Source of the DNA: an uncultured Clostridia bacterium
Lineage (GTDB): Bacteria > Bacillota > Clostridia > Oscillospirales > Oscillospiraceae
Direction: 5' to 3'
Assembly (NCBI GenBank): GCA_946539175.1
Contig: CAMNHH010000003.1
Location: 1 to 33,311 of the forward strand
DNA: 33,311 nucleotides
The translations under genes and the position numbers were made by a program. Below, piece after piece: positions 13,307 through 23,100 of this stretch (position 1 is the stretch's first letter; every line of letters starts with the position of its first letter). Under the pieces are notes generated by a model that was given only the letters and a program-made list of their open reading frames with translations, was not told the origin of the DNA and ran no database searches.

Positions 13307-14620
13307 TCAGAGCCAGTCGCCCTCCCAGGGCTGGATGCGGCGGGGCTCCTGCTCCAGCAGGGCTCGCTGCGCCGGGCTCAGATGCTTCTTGCGGACGATG
13401 ACCTCGTAGACGTACTCGTGGAAGTACTTCTCGCTGCAGACGAAGTAGCCCTTGCGGCCGGCCTCCTCCCCCCAGCTGTTTTCGATCTTCCAGCGGTTGG
13501 GTCTGCCGTTTTCGTCCAGGTTGACCCCCACGAAGATCATGGCGTGGGTGGCAAAGCTGTCGTGATACTCCAGCCGGTCGCCCTTGGACATGCGGAAGTC
13601 CACACCCCCCATGAGGCCGGAGAAATCCAGGCTGTCCGGGTCCCAGATGCCCTGCTCCCGGTCCCCGCAGGCGCCGGAGTCACAGCCGAACCAGACGGGC
13701 TCTCCGTCCTGCAGCTGCTTGAGGGTCAGCTCCTCCATCTCCTCCAGACTCAGATTCAGATTGATCACGTCCCGGTTGGCCATGGAGCCCATGTAGTGGA
13801 ACACGTAGTAGAGGTTCATGGGCAGGCCGTGGGTGGGATGGTTGGTGACGGTGATGTAGTCCTCCAGGCTGCCGGCCAGGTACTTCTCGTAGAAGCTCCG
13901 GCCCGTCAGGCCCCGTTCGGCGTGGAAGACCCCGTCCTTGTCCCGATACTCGAAGTCGAACTGCTTCGGAGGCTCGCCGTAGCAGACGCACTCCATCCGG
14001 TAGACCTCCTCCAGCATGGCCTCCTTGGCGGGCTGGGGGTCCTCCCCCCGGGCGATCAGCTCCCGCAGGAGGACCGCGTCCTTCCGCAGCAGCGTGTTCA
14101 GCAGCTTACGGAAGCTCTCGGTGTGGGTGGACTGCCAGGTCTCCGGCATGACGGAGGCCGGGACCACGCCGTATTTGGCCACCAGGTCCGCGGCCATATC
14201 CCAGTAGCCGCCGTCCCCCACGCCCCCCAGGACGTACTCCATCATTCGGTCGTTCAGGGGCTTATGGGCATTCTCAATGATCAGCTCCAGGAAGTTGTTG
14301 GCCTTCTCCAGCTTGTCGTAGAAGGCCAGATAGTTGGCGGACAGCTCGAACTTGTCCAGGCCGCAGACCTCGGAAATCCGCTCCCGCAGGATGTTCAGCA
14401 CCGCGAACATCCAGCAGCGACCGCTCCGCTTCTGCCAGGTGATGCCCCGGGTCTTCAGCTCGATGCTGAAGTCTCCGTTCAGCTTCGCCGCGGCGCTGGG
14501 CACGTAGGCCAGGTCCTTCAGCTCCGTCTTGGCCAGGGCGGCATGGAGGGTCCTCAGCTCCGGCCGCTCCGCCTCCCGGGCCCGAAAGCGCTCCAGCAGC
14601 TCAAATGTGATCTCTTGCAT
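13307..14620 (-). CDS. pepC: Aminopeptidase C / bleomycin hydrolase family (C1 cysteine peptidase)
   Basis: The 437-aa protein has the full family length and the papain-fold triad: catalytic Cys in RSGRCWMFA (about residue 69), His in THAMIFVGV and Asn in KIENSWG. The preceding Gln (TWQKRSGRC) that forms the oxyanion hole is present. PepC is a cytosolic hexameric aminopeptidase that trims peptides. It has its own promoter, but no terminator separates it from the upstream phosphatase gene, so the NRPS operon transcript may read into it. Peptide aldehydes are known inhibitors of papain-type peptidases, which makes its position beside a predicted peptide-aldehyde NRPS notable; this may be coincidence, since pepC is a common housekeeping gene. 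Confidence 0.95.
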   Translation of the reverse strand: MQEITFELLERFRAREAERPELRTLHAALAKTELKDLAYVPSAAAKLNGDFSIELKTRGITWQKRSGRCWMFAVLNILRERISEVCGLDKFELSANYLAFYDKLEKANNFLELIIENAHKPLNDRMMEYVLGGVGDGGYWDMAADLVAKYGVVPASVMPETWQSTHTESFRKLLNTLLRKDAVLLRELIARGEDPQPAKEAMLEEVYRMECVCYGEPPKQFDFEYRDKDGVFHAERGLTGRSFYEKYLAGSLEDYITVTNHPTHGLPMNLYYVFHYMGSMANRDVINLNLSLEEMEELTLKQLQDGEPVWFGCDSGACGDREQGIWDPDSLDFSGLMGGVDFRMSKGDRLEYHDSFATHAMIFVGVNLDENGRPNRWKIENSWGEEAGRKGYFVCSEKYFHEYVYEVIVRKKHLSPAQRALLEQEPRRIQPWEGDWL

Positions 14621-14653
14621 GGTGATCCCCGCTCTCTTTCTTAGGATGCTTTG

Positions 14654-14682
14654 ATTATAGCACAGGGCGGACCGGGAAGCAA
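14654..14682 (-). promoter_or_regulatory. Promoter for pepC
   Basis: Minus strand TTGCTT, 17 bases, TATAAT (14659-14654), 33 bases before the pepC start codon and just downstream of the phosphatase stop codon. Confidence 0.65.
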
Positions 14683-14688
14683 GAGGGA

Positions 14689-16794
14689 TCAGCGATTTCC
14701 CTCCGCCCCCACAGGCCGCAGCCTTTTCGTTACGGTAAGGCGGTTTCGGTCTCCCCGCCGGGTATAGCGCTGGCTGTCGGAGAGGCTGCGGACCAGCTGG
14801 ATGCCGAAGCCGCCCTCGGTTTCGGCCGGGACTGCCTCCGCGGGCCCGGTCAGAGGATCAAAGGGCAGGCCGTTGTCCTCGAAGCAGAGCTCCGCCTCCC
14901 CCTCCCGCAGCGCGAGACTGAGCCAGATCCTGGGCTCCCCCGTCCGGGGGAAGGCGTAGCTGATCTGGTTGTTCAGGATCTCGTCCAGGATGACGCCCAG
15001 CTCGGAAAGCTGCTCCGGGTCGAAGCCCTCCAGCTCCCCCAGCAGCGCGTCCGTCACCCCGGGAATGTCCGAGTAGGAGGGCGCTGTGAGCTCCAGGCGC
15101 TTTGTTTTGCCGAAGGAGAGCGCCAGCATGGTCACGTCGTCAAACTGCTCGGCGTCGCCGCAGAACTCGCACAGGGCCCGGTAGAGCGTCCGGGTGGGAT
15201 CCTCTCCCGCCTGCCGCAGGGCCTCCGCGATGCGCTGACAGCCGAAGGCCTCCTGGGCCTCGTTGATGCCCTCGCTGAGTCCGTCGGTGAACATCAGCAT
15301 CAGATCTTCCGGCTCCAGGCGCAGGGTCTCGGAGCGGAATTCCATGTCCTCAAAGACGCCAAGAATGGAATTGGACTCCTCGCTGAGCCGGATCACCTCG
15401 TCGCCCCGCCGCAGCAGAGGCTGCTCATGGCCGGCCCGCAGGTAGGAGAGCTGCCCATCCCGGACGTCCAGCACCCCGAAGAAGGCGGTGATGAAGATGC
15501 TCTCCTCGTTGCCGGCGCAGAGCTGGTTGTTCAGCCGGAAGGCAAATTCATCCAGAGAGGAGGCGCTGTGGACCTCCGCCTTGATCAGCTCCATGGCCCG
15601 CATCATGAACAGAGACGCGGGCACCCCCTTGCCGGACACGTCCGCCAGGCAGAAGAAGATCCGGTCCTCGTCCAGGGGGAAATACTCATAGAGGTCGCCG
15701 CCCACCTCCCGGGCGGGCTTCAGGAAGCTGCGGAGCACCGCTGCCCCCTGCTGCAGCTGCGCCTTGGGCAGGGCCTCCAGCTGAATGCTGGCGGCCAGCT
15801 CCAGCTCCGCCTTCATCTTTTCCTCCTGGGCGGTTTTCTCCGCCAGGCTGCTCAGATAGCCCAGGATGGCCCCCTGCATCAGATCGAAGGCCTCGGAGAG
15901 CTCCCCGATCTCGTCTCCGGAGCGGATCTCCGCAGAGACCTGCTCCGGGCTCCCCCCGTGGATCTCAGAGCTGAAGCGCCGGGAGGCGGCTGTCAGCTTC
16001 TTCACGTTCCGCACGATGAGCCGATCCGCGAAGAACAGGGTGAAGACCCCGATGATCAGCGTAGCCCCCAGGAGAATGCCCAGGGTGTAGAGGGAGAAGA
16101 GCCGGACGCTGCGGCTCAGATCCATGCTCCGCTTGCCGAAGCGCACGAACACGTCCCCGGTCCCCGTCACAGGCGCCAGGGCCATGCAGCTGCCGTCCTT
16201 GACGTAGGAGACGGCGCTGCCGCTCTCCAGCGCCCCGGCCAGGATCTCGTCCTGGGGCTTGCTCACGCTGGCGGGAAAGCTGTAGCGCATGGAGCTCTCG
16301 GGCATACGGTCAATCAGATAGACCAGGTTGCCGTGCTCCCCGTCGTAGAAGAACAGGGACGCCGCGTCCAGGCCTCCGGCAAAGGAGAGCATGTCCATCT
16401 CATTGGCCAGCGCCTCATACTCCAGCTTGAACGCCAGCATTTCGTAGGACATGCCAAAGCCCTGCTTGGGCGGAAAAATGTCCGCCGTAAGGGCCTCGTA
16501 GAAGGCTGCCCGCTTGTCATAGCTCTCGAACTCCGTGACGGCGGCCTGCTCCAGAAGCTCCCGGTTTTCCCCGTAGATGGCGCCGATCTTGCTTCGGACG
16601 TCCCGGATGAAGTCCCAATGGGCGTCGGTGATGCTGCCCACCAGGGTATCCGCCGTCTCGGCGCAGAGCTCCCTTTCGTTCCGCTCCAGAGAGTCCCGGT
16701 AGAGCCGGGAGGAGATCAGCACGGAGGAGACGATCAGCGCCAGGGACAGCAGGGCGATCAGCAGCAGCAGCTTGCCCCGGATGCCGGATCTCAT
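14689..16794 (-). CDS. Sensor PP2C phosphatase fused to an RsbW-like ATPase domain
   Basis: 701 aa in five parts: membrane helix (about 8-28), extracytoplasmic sensor (about 30-230, unrecognised), second helix (about 232-254) with HAMP and coiled coil, PP2C_2 domain (about 345-560: AREVGGDLYEYF, ADVSGKGVPASLFM, QFDDVTMLAL), and a C-terminal HATPase_c_2 domain (about 575-695: N-box LDEILNNQISYAF, G1 EDNGLPFDPL, G2 GGFGIQLV). The polypeptide thus carries both the phosphatase and the kinase/anti-sigma half of a partner switch. Its start overlaps the STAS gene by ATGA, so antagonist and regulator are co-translated, and both lie downstream of the NRPS. The other phosphatase at 9937 has the same front half but a separate kinase gene. 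Confidence 0.93.
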   Translation of the reverse strand: MRSGIRGKLLLLIALLSLALIVSSVLISSRLYRDSLERNERELCAETADTLVGSITDAHWDFIRDVRSKIGAIYGENRELLEQAAVTEFESYDKRAAFYEALTADIFPPKQGFGMSYEMLAFKLEYEALANEMDMLSFAGGLDAASLFFYDGEHGNLVYLIDRMPESSMRYSFPASVSKPQDEILAGALESGSAVSYVKDGSCMALAPVTGTGDVFVRFGKRSMDLSRSVRLFSLYTLGILLGATLIIGVFTLFFADRLIVRNVKKLTAASRRFSSEIHGGSPEQVSAEIRSGDEIGELSEAFDLMQGAILGYLSSLAEKTAQEEKMKAELELAASIQLEALPKAQLQQGAAVLRSFLKPAREVGGDLYEYFPLDEDRIFFCLADVSGKGVPASLFMMRAMELIKAEVHSASSLDEFAFRLNNQLCAGNEESIFITAFFGVLDVRDGQLSYLRAGHEQPLLRRGDEVIRLSEESNSILGVFEDMEFRSETLRLEPEDLMLMFTDGLSEGINEAQEAFGCQRIAEALRQAGEDPTRTLYRALCEFCGDAEQFDDVTMLALSFGKTKRLELTAPSYSDIPGVTDALLGELEGFDPEQLSELGVILDEILNNQISYAFPRTGEPRIWLSLALREGEAELCFEDNGLPFDPLTGPAEAVPAETEGGFGIQLVRSLSDSQRYTRRGDRNRLTVTKRLRPVGAEGNR

Positions 16795-17090
16795 AGCAGC
16801 GTAAAGCTCTTATTGAGGCCGGAAACCCGGAACACCTCGTTCACCACGGCGTTGGTGTTCCGCAGCACCAGAACGCGGCCCCCTGCCCTGGCGTTCTTCT
16901 GCAGGGAGACCAGCAGCCGCAGCCCGGCGGAGGAGATGTACTCCACCCCGGCAAAGTCCAGGTCCAGATCCAGGCCCGTGGGATCGGCGGCCTCGATCTG
17001 CCGGCGCAGCTCGGCGCTGTTGACGGTGTCCAGCCGGCCCGCGGGTGCGATCCGCATAACGCCCGCTTCCTTCGTAATTACAGTTTCCAT
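16791..17090 (-). CDS. STAS-domain anti-sigma-factor antagonist (RsbV/SpoIIAA-like)
   Basis: A 99-aa single STAS domain. The phosphorylation loop reads VEYISSAGLRLLVS; the second Ser of SSAGL aligns with the phosphorylated Ser of RsbV/SpoIIAA (DSSGL or DSTGL), with Ser in place of the preceding Asp. It should be phosphorylated by an RsbW-type domain and dephosphorylated by a PP2C phosphatase, both present in the next gene. The start at 17090 has AAGGAAGGA seven bases upstream. An ATG at 17117 overlaps the NRPS stop (TAATG) and would add nine residues; coupling to the NRPS is possible either way. It resembles the STAS protein at 25253 in length and in the ISSAGLR loop. Confidence 0.93.
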   Translation of the reverse strand: METVITKEAGVMRIAPAGRLDTVNSAELRRQIEAADPTGLDLDLDFAGVEYISSAGLRLLVSLQKNARAGGRVLVLRNTNAVVNEVFRVSGLNKSFTLL

Positions 17091-17116
17091 GTTCTGATCC
17101 TTCCTTTCTGAATCCA

Positions 17117-20100
17117 TTACATGTCGTCACGGTCAAAGAAGCCCAGGGAATCCAGGGATTCGATGATCCGAAGCAGATAGTCGCTGTCGGTGATGGGCCA
17201 TTTGTAGCCCAGGCGGTACAGGGCCTTGACGGAGAAGCGGTTGTCGCTGCGGATCTCCCGGCGCTGGCGGCCGTCGCTGCTGGAATAGGTCAGCAGGCCC
17301 GAGACCAGCATGCCGCGGCTTTCGTCCGCAATGGCCTCGTTGAGTCTGGCCCGGAAGGCCTCGTCCCGCAGGATCTCGATCCGGAAGCCATAGCGGTTCA
17401 TGGTCTCGATCACGTCGCCCATCTGGACCTCGTGGGCGTTGGCACAGTGGAAGAGGGTGAACTTCCGGTTGGTCAGAGACAGGCGCATGACGCACTCGGC
17501 CACCTCGTCGATGGGAGAGAAGTCCACGGTCTCGTCGCAGGCGGAGACGGGGAAGCAGCCCAGCACCCGGTAGGCCTTCAGACTGCGGATGAAGCTGTTG
17601 GTGACAGAGTTGATCTGGAACTCGCCGTCGGACTGGCGGCCCATCAGATTGCCCACCCGGATGATCTTGGCGTCCAGGCCGCCGTCGATGGCCTCCAGCA
17701 CGGCCCGCTCCGCCATGAACTTGGAGTGGACGTACTTGTTGGAGATGTCCTGGCCGAAGTCCAGGGCGTTCTCCGCCAGGCGGAAATCAGCGCCGATGGC
17801 GTTGTCCACGTCCTCGCCCGCCACGGAGAGGGTGGAGATCTGGATGAAGCGGGCGTTTCTGGCTTTGGACAGGGCAAGCAGGTTCTTCACGCCCTCCACG
17901 TTGATCCGCTCGATCACGTCGTCCTTGGCGAAGTGCTTGACGCAGGCGGCGCAGTTGATGACCGTGTCGATCCGCTCGCCGGCCAGCAGCTCCTCCAGGC
18001 CCGGCGAGGTGATATCCGCGTCGAAGACCTTCACCAGCCGGGAGATTTCGCTCTCCAGGGGGGAGTCGAAGTAGTAGGCCATCATGGCCCGCAGGCGGGT
18101 GTTCTGGTCCAGCTCTCCCGCCCGGCAGAGGGCCGCCACGGGGATCTCCCGCTCCAGCAGCTTTTTCAGCACGTGGGAGCCCAGGAAGCCGGTGGCGCCC
18201 GCCAGCAGCACCCGGCCCAGGGGCCGCTGCTCAGCGATCTCGTCCACGTATTCCGGCACGTTGTTCCGAAGGGCGTTCTCATGGACCTCCCAGCTCTCCT
18301 GCTTTACGGCGGCAGGGGCCGCAGACTCCGACACGGCCCCCAGGTGCTTTGCCATCTGCTCGGCGGTGGGGAACTCGAACACGTCCTTGTAGGCGATGGA
18401 AAGGTTCATGGACAGGGCCAGCATGGCCACCTTGGAGGCGGACAGCGAGGTGCCGCCGTTTTCAAAGAAGTCCTCGTCCACGCCCATGTCCCTGTGGCCC
18501 AGGGACTTGGCGAAGATGGACACGATCTTCCGCTCCAGCTCGTTCCGGGGCCGCTTCACCTCCCGCTGGACGCTCTCGGTGACGGGCTCCGGCAGGGCCT
18601 TCTTGTCGATCTTGCCGTTCTTGTTCATGGGGATGGAATCCAGCTGCATGTAGACGGAGGGCACCATGTATTTGGCCAGACTCTTGCTGATATGGGCCTT
18701 CAGCGCCGCCGCGTCCACCTTCTCGCTGGCGGTGAAGTAGGCGCACAGGAACTGGCCCTCCCGCTCGGACTCCTTCACCAGCACCAGGCTGCGGAGCAGA
18801 GCGGGGTAGGTATTCATCACGTTCTCGATCTCGTCCAGCTCGATCCGCAGGCCCCGGAGCTTCACCTGATTGTCCATGCGGCCCATGAAGAGGATGCGTC
18901 CGTCCTCGCTCCAGCGGGACAGATCGCCGCTGCGGTAGGCGGGCAGGCCCTCAAAGGAGATATACTTCTCCCTGTTCATCCCGTCCAGCTTCACGTAGCC
19001 CCGACCCACGTTGTCGCCGCAGAGGATCAGCTCGCCGGGCACGTAGGGCGGCAGCTCGTTGTCAAATTTGTCGAAGATGGCCAGCTTGGTGTTGCCCACA
19101 GGGCCGCCGATGGTGATGTTGTCGTCCTTCACGTTGTCCACCGTGATGAAGATGGTGGTCTCGGTGGGGCCGTAGCCGTTGAGGATCCGGGCGTTGATGC
19201 CCAGAGCCCGCATTCTGCGGTAGAGGGGGGCGGGCAGCGCCTCGCCGCCCAGCAGCAGGGACTTCATGCTCTTCAGCGCCTTCACCGCGTCGGGGAAATC
19301 CAGCAGATTGTTGGCGTAGGAGGGGGAGAAGAAGCTGGCCTCCACGTGGTTCTCCAGGATCAGTCTGGCCAGCAGATTGGGGTTGTGGATTTCCTCCTCC
19401 GTGGCGATCACCACGGTCTTGCCCCCGTAGAGGCCCGTGGTATGCTCCATGACGGACACGTCGAAGGTCAGCGCCGCGAAGCTCATGGTGACGCTGACGT
19501 CCTTCAGATGCTCGGTGGCGTAGCGGTTATAGGGGTTCTCGGTGACGAAGTTCACCAGGGAGTGGTGCTCGATCATAACGCCCTTGGGCTTGCCGGTGGA
19601 GCCGGAGGTATAGAGGCAGTAGGCCAGGTTATGGGGCGTAAGCGCGGGCTCCGGGTTGCCGATCTCATTGCTTTGGATCAGCTCCTCGATCACCATCACC
19701 CGCAGGCCGCAGGTCCTGAACAGCTCCGCCCGCTCCCGGGCCAGCTGGGCGGTGGTCACCAGCAGCCTGGCCTCAGAGTTCTCGATGATGTACTGCACCC
19801 GGTCGTCGGGGTAGTCCGGGGCCAGCATCAAAAAGCCGCCGCCGGATTTCAGAATGCCCTCCCGCCCGGCGTAGGCCCAGACCGTTCTGGGCACCATCAG
19901 GCCCACCATATCGTCGGGCCGGACCCCCTCCCGCATCAGGGCGTGGGCGATGCGATTGGCGTGTTGGTTCAGCTCCCGATACGTCAGCCGCTCGCCCTGG
20001 GCGATGACGGCGATCCGGTCCGGGTGGCGCTCCACCTCCGCCTCAAAGATCCTGTTCACCGTGGTCTCCGGCACGGGGCCCTCGGTGGCGTTGAAGCCCT

Positions 20101-23100
20101 TGATCCGCTCCTTGACCGGGGCGGGCAGAATGCTGACCTGCTTCACCAGCTCCCTGACCATCAGCTCCCGGGCCGCCTGCTCAAAGTAGGCGGCAAAGGC
20201 CCGGATGAAGGCCTCGGAGTACAGATCGCTGCGGTACTCGAAGCGGAAGTCCGCCCCGCTCCCCTTCCGGAAGATGAAGAAGGAGATGGGAGCCATGGAG
20301 TCGCTTACGTCCAGGGGGAAGCATTCTGCGGGCTCGCCGCCGATCTGATCGAAGTTGAAGTATTCGCCCTGGTAGACGAACATATAATCCATGGGAATCT
20401 CGCAGGCTCTGGCGATCTCCCCGAAGGAGTAAATATCGTGGCTCATGCTGTCGATGAGCTGCTCGCCCAGCCGGGCGATGAGGGTCTTCACCGGCAGGTC
20501 CCCCTGAAGCTGCTGGTAGACCGGCAGCGTCTTGACCAGCATGGTGACGGCCCGGGACAGGCGAGGATCGTTTCTGCCGCTGTAGACGGTGGTGTAAAGG
20601 GCCTCGTTCTTGAAGCTGTACTTGCTCACCAGCAGGACGAAGGCCGCGTTGCAGAAGGCGTTGACCGACACCCGGTTCTTCCTGCAGAAGGCCTCGATCC
20701 GGTCAAAGTCCAGACCGGAGGGCAGGGTCAGAAGACCTGTGGCGGGCTTGGCCCCGTGGACGTCCTTGGGCGGCAGGAAGTCGTGCTCCGCCCCCTCCAG
20801 CAGGCCATGGTAATAGCGCTTCGCCTGCTCGTATTTCTCGCTCTGCCGGGCCTTCTTCTCATCCAGGGCGGCCTCGAAGCCCGTGTACCGTTCCGGCTCC
20901 GGGGCGGCGCCGGCGTAGGCGGCGTTGACGTCCTCGATGAGCACCGCCAGGCTGGTGCCGTCACAGATGATGTGGTGGATATCCAGGAACAGATAGTTCC
21001 CCTGCCCGGTCTTGTAGATCTGCATCCGGTACAGTCTGCCGCCGAAGAGCTCGAAGGGAGTGACCAGCCGCTCCGGCAGCCGCTCCGTCTCGAAGCGTTC
21101 CACCACCGGCAGCTTGGGATCGTCCCGGCAGACCCGGATCTCCCCGTCCTCCTGGACAAAGAGCTTGATCTTCAGGTAGGGATGGGCGTTGACGGTCGCC
21201 TCCAGAGCCGCCTGCAGTCGGTCCAGATCCACCCGCTCCGAGAGCTTGAACAGGTAGGGGATATTGTAAACAGTGGACTCCGGCTTGGACAGACTCTCCA
21301 CAAGGATGCCGTTCTGGGTCTCCGTCAGCGGATAGTCGGAGAGGATCTCATAGCGCTCCGCCTGCTCGCTGCCCTGGATGAATGCCTCCAGGGCCTCCAC
21401 GGTGCTGTTGGCCTTCAGATCCGCGATGGTGAACACCACGTCGAATTCCTTGGACAGCAGCACGTTGAGCTTGATGGCACCGATGGAGGAAAGGCCCGCG
21501 GCAAAGATATCGGTGGTGACGCCGAAGCGCTCGGAGCCGATGGCGTCGGCCACGCAGGCGAAGATCCGGCGCTGGATCTCGTTCTTCGGGCGCACCAGCT
21601 CCTCCGCCTTGCGCTGGGGCACAGGCAGGGCCCGCTTGTTGACCTTCTGGTTCTGATTCAGGGGGATACGCTCGATCTGCATGGTCACAGCGGGCACCAT
21701 GTAGGGGGGCTTGTTCGCCAGAATGAAGGCGTTCAGTGCGTCGACGTCCACGGTCCGGTCGGAGACCACGTAGGCCGCGATGAACTTGCCGCCGCCCTGC
21801 TGGTCGAAGGCCTGGACGGTGGCGTCCCGGATGCCCTCGAATTTGCGGATGATGCCCTCCACCTCGCTGAGCTCTATGCGGAAGCCCCGGATCTTCACCT
21901 GGCCGTCGCTGCGGCCGATGAAGTCCACCACGCCGCCGGGCAGCATCCGCACCAGATCCCCGGTGCGGTATACGTGCCGGTACGCGGGATCGTCCTCGAA
22001 GGGATTCTCAAGAAAGGCCTTGGCGGTCTGCTCCGGGCGATTGAGATAGCCCCGGCCCACCTGCGGACCGGCGCAGAGCAGCTCGCCGGGCACGCCCACC
22101 GGGACGCGCCGCAGCTGCTTGTCCACCACGTACTGCCGCAGATTGTTCAGGGCCGGACCCAGAGGGACCCGCTCATAGAGCCGGTCCACCGGGAAGTGGT
22201 TGACAAAAACGGTGCATTCCGTGGGGCCGTAGACGTTGTAGAGCTTGTAGGTCCGGGGCGGCTCCACAGGCACCAGCCGCTCCCCGCCCACGGAGAGCTG
22301 CTTGGGGTACTCCGCGTCGGGGAACAGCTCGGCGTACTGCCGTCCCACCTGGGTGGTCATGAAGCTGTGGGTGATGCGGTTTTCCTGGAAATATGCCCGG
22401 ATGGCCAGCATATCCAGGCGGATCTCCTCCTGGATGATATGCAGCTCCGAGCCTGCCGTCAGAGTGGGCCAGGTGTCCATCATATTGGCGTCGAAGCCGA
22501 AGCTGGCATAAGCCGCCGCCCGGCTGTCGGAATCCAGTCGGTAGAAATCCCGGAACCAGCCGCAGAAGGCCGCCAGGTTCCCCCGCTCCAGAATGACGCC
22601 CTTGGGCACGCCGGTGGAGCCGGAGGTATAGAGCATGATAAAGCGCTGATCCGGGCTGAAGTCGGCGGGCAGCGCATCCGCCGGGGGCAGGTCGGGAATT
22701 TCGTCGGTATAGAGCACGGGGCCGGCGTAGCCGGGGACCCGGTCCATGAGGCCCCGATCCGCGATCAGGTACTTTGCCTCCGCGTCCCGGATCATGAACT
22801 CCAGCCGCTCGGGGGGATAGCTGGGGTCCAGGGGCTGATAGGCCGCGCCGGACTTCAGCACGCCCAGCGGGGTCACAGCCATGCTGGCGCAGCGGGGGAT
22901 CAGAATGGAGACCACATCCTCCGGTCCGATGCCCTTGTCCCGCAGGAAGGCCGCCAGGGTGTCGCTGAGGCGGTCCAGCTCCCGGTAGCTGAGCCGGGTC
23001 GCGCCGCAGACCACAGCGGTATGCTCGGGCTGCCGGGAGGCCTGCCTCCGGAACAGCTCCACCACGTCGCTCCGGTCCAGTTCCTTTTCGTTCCGGTTGG

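Noticed and set aside
12344-14644. 766-aa plus-strand frame
   Set aside because: Antisense shadow across pyruvate kinase, the intergenic region and pepC; no recognisable domain and it crosses a promoter and a terminator.
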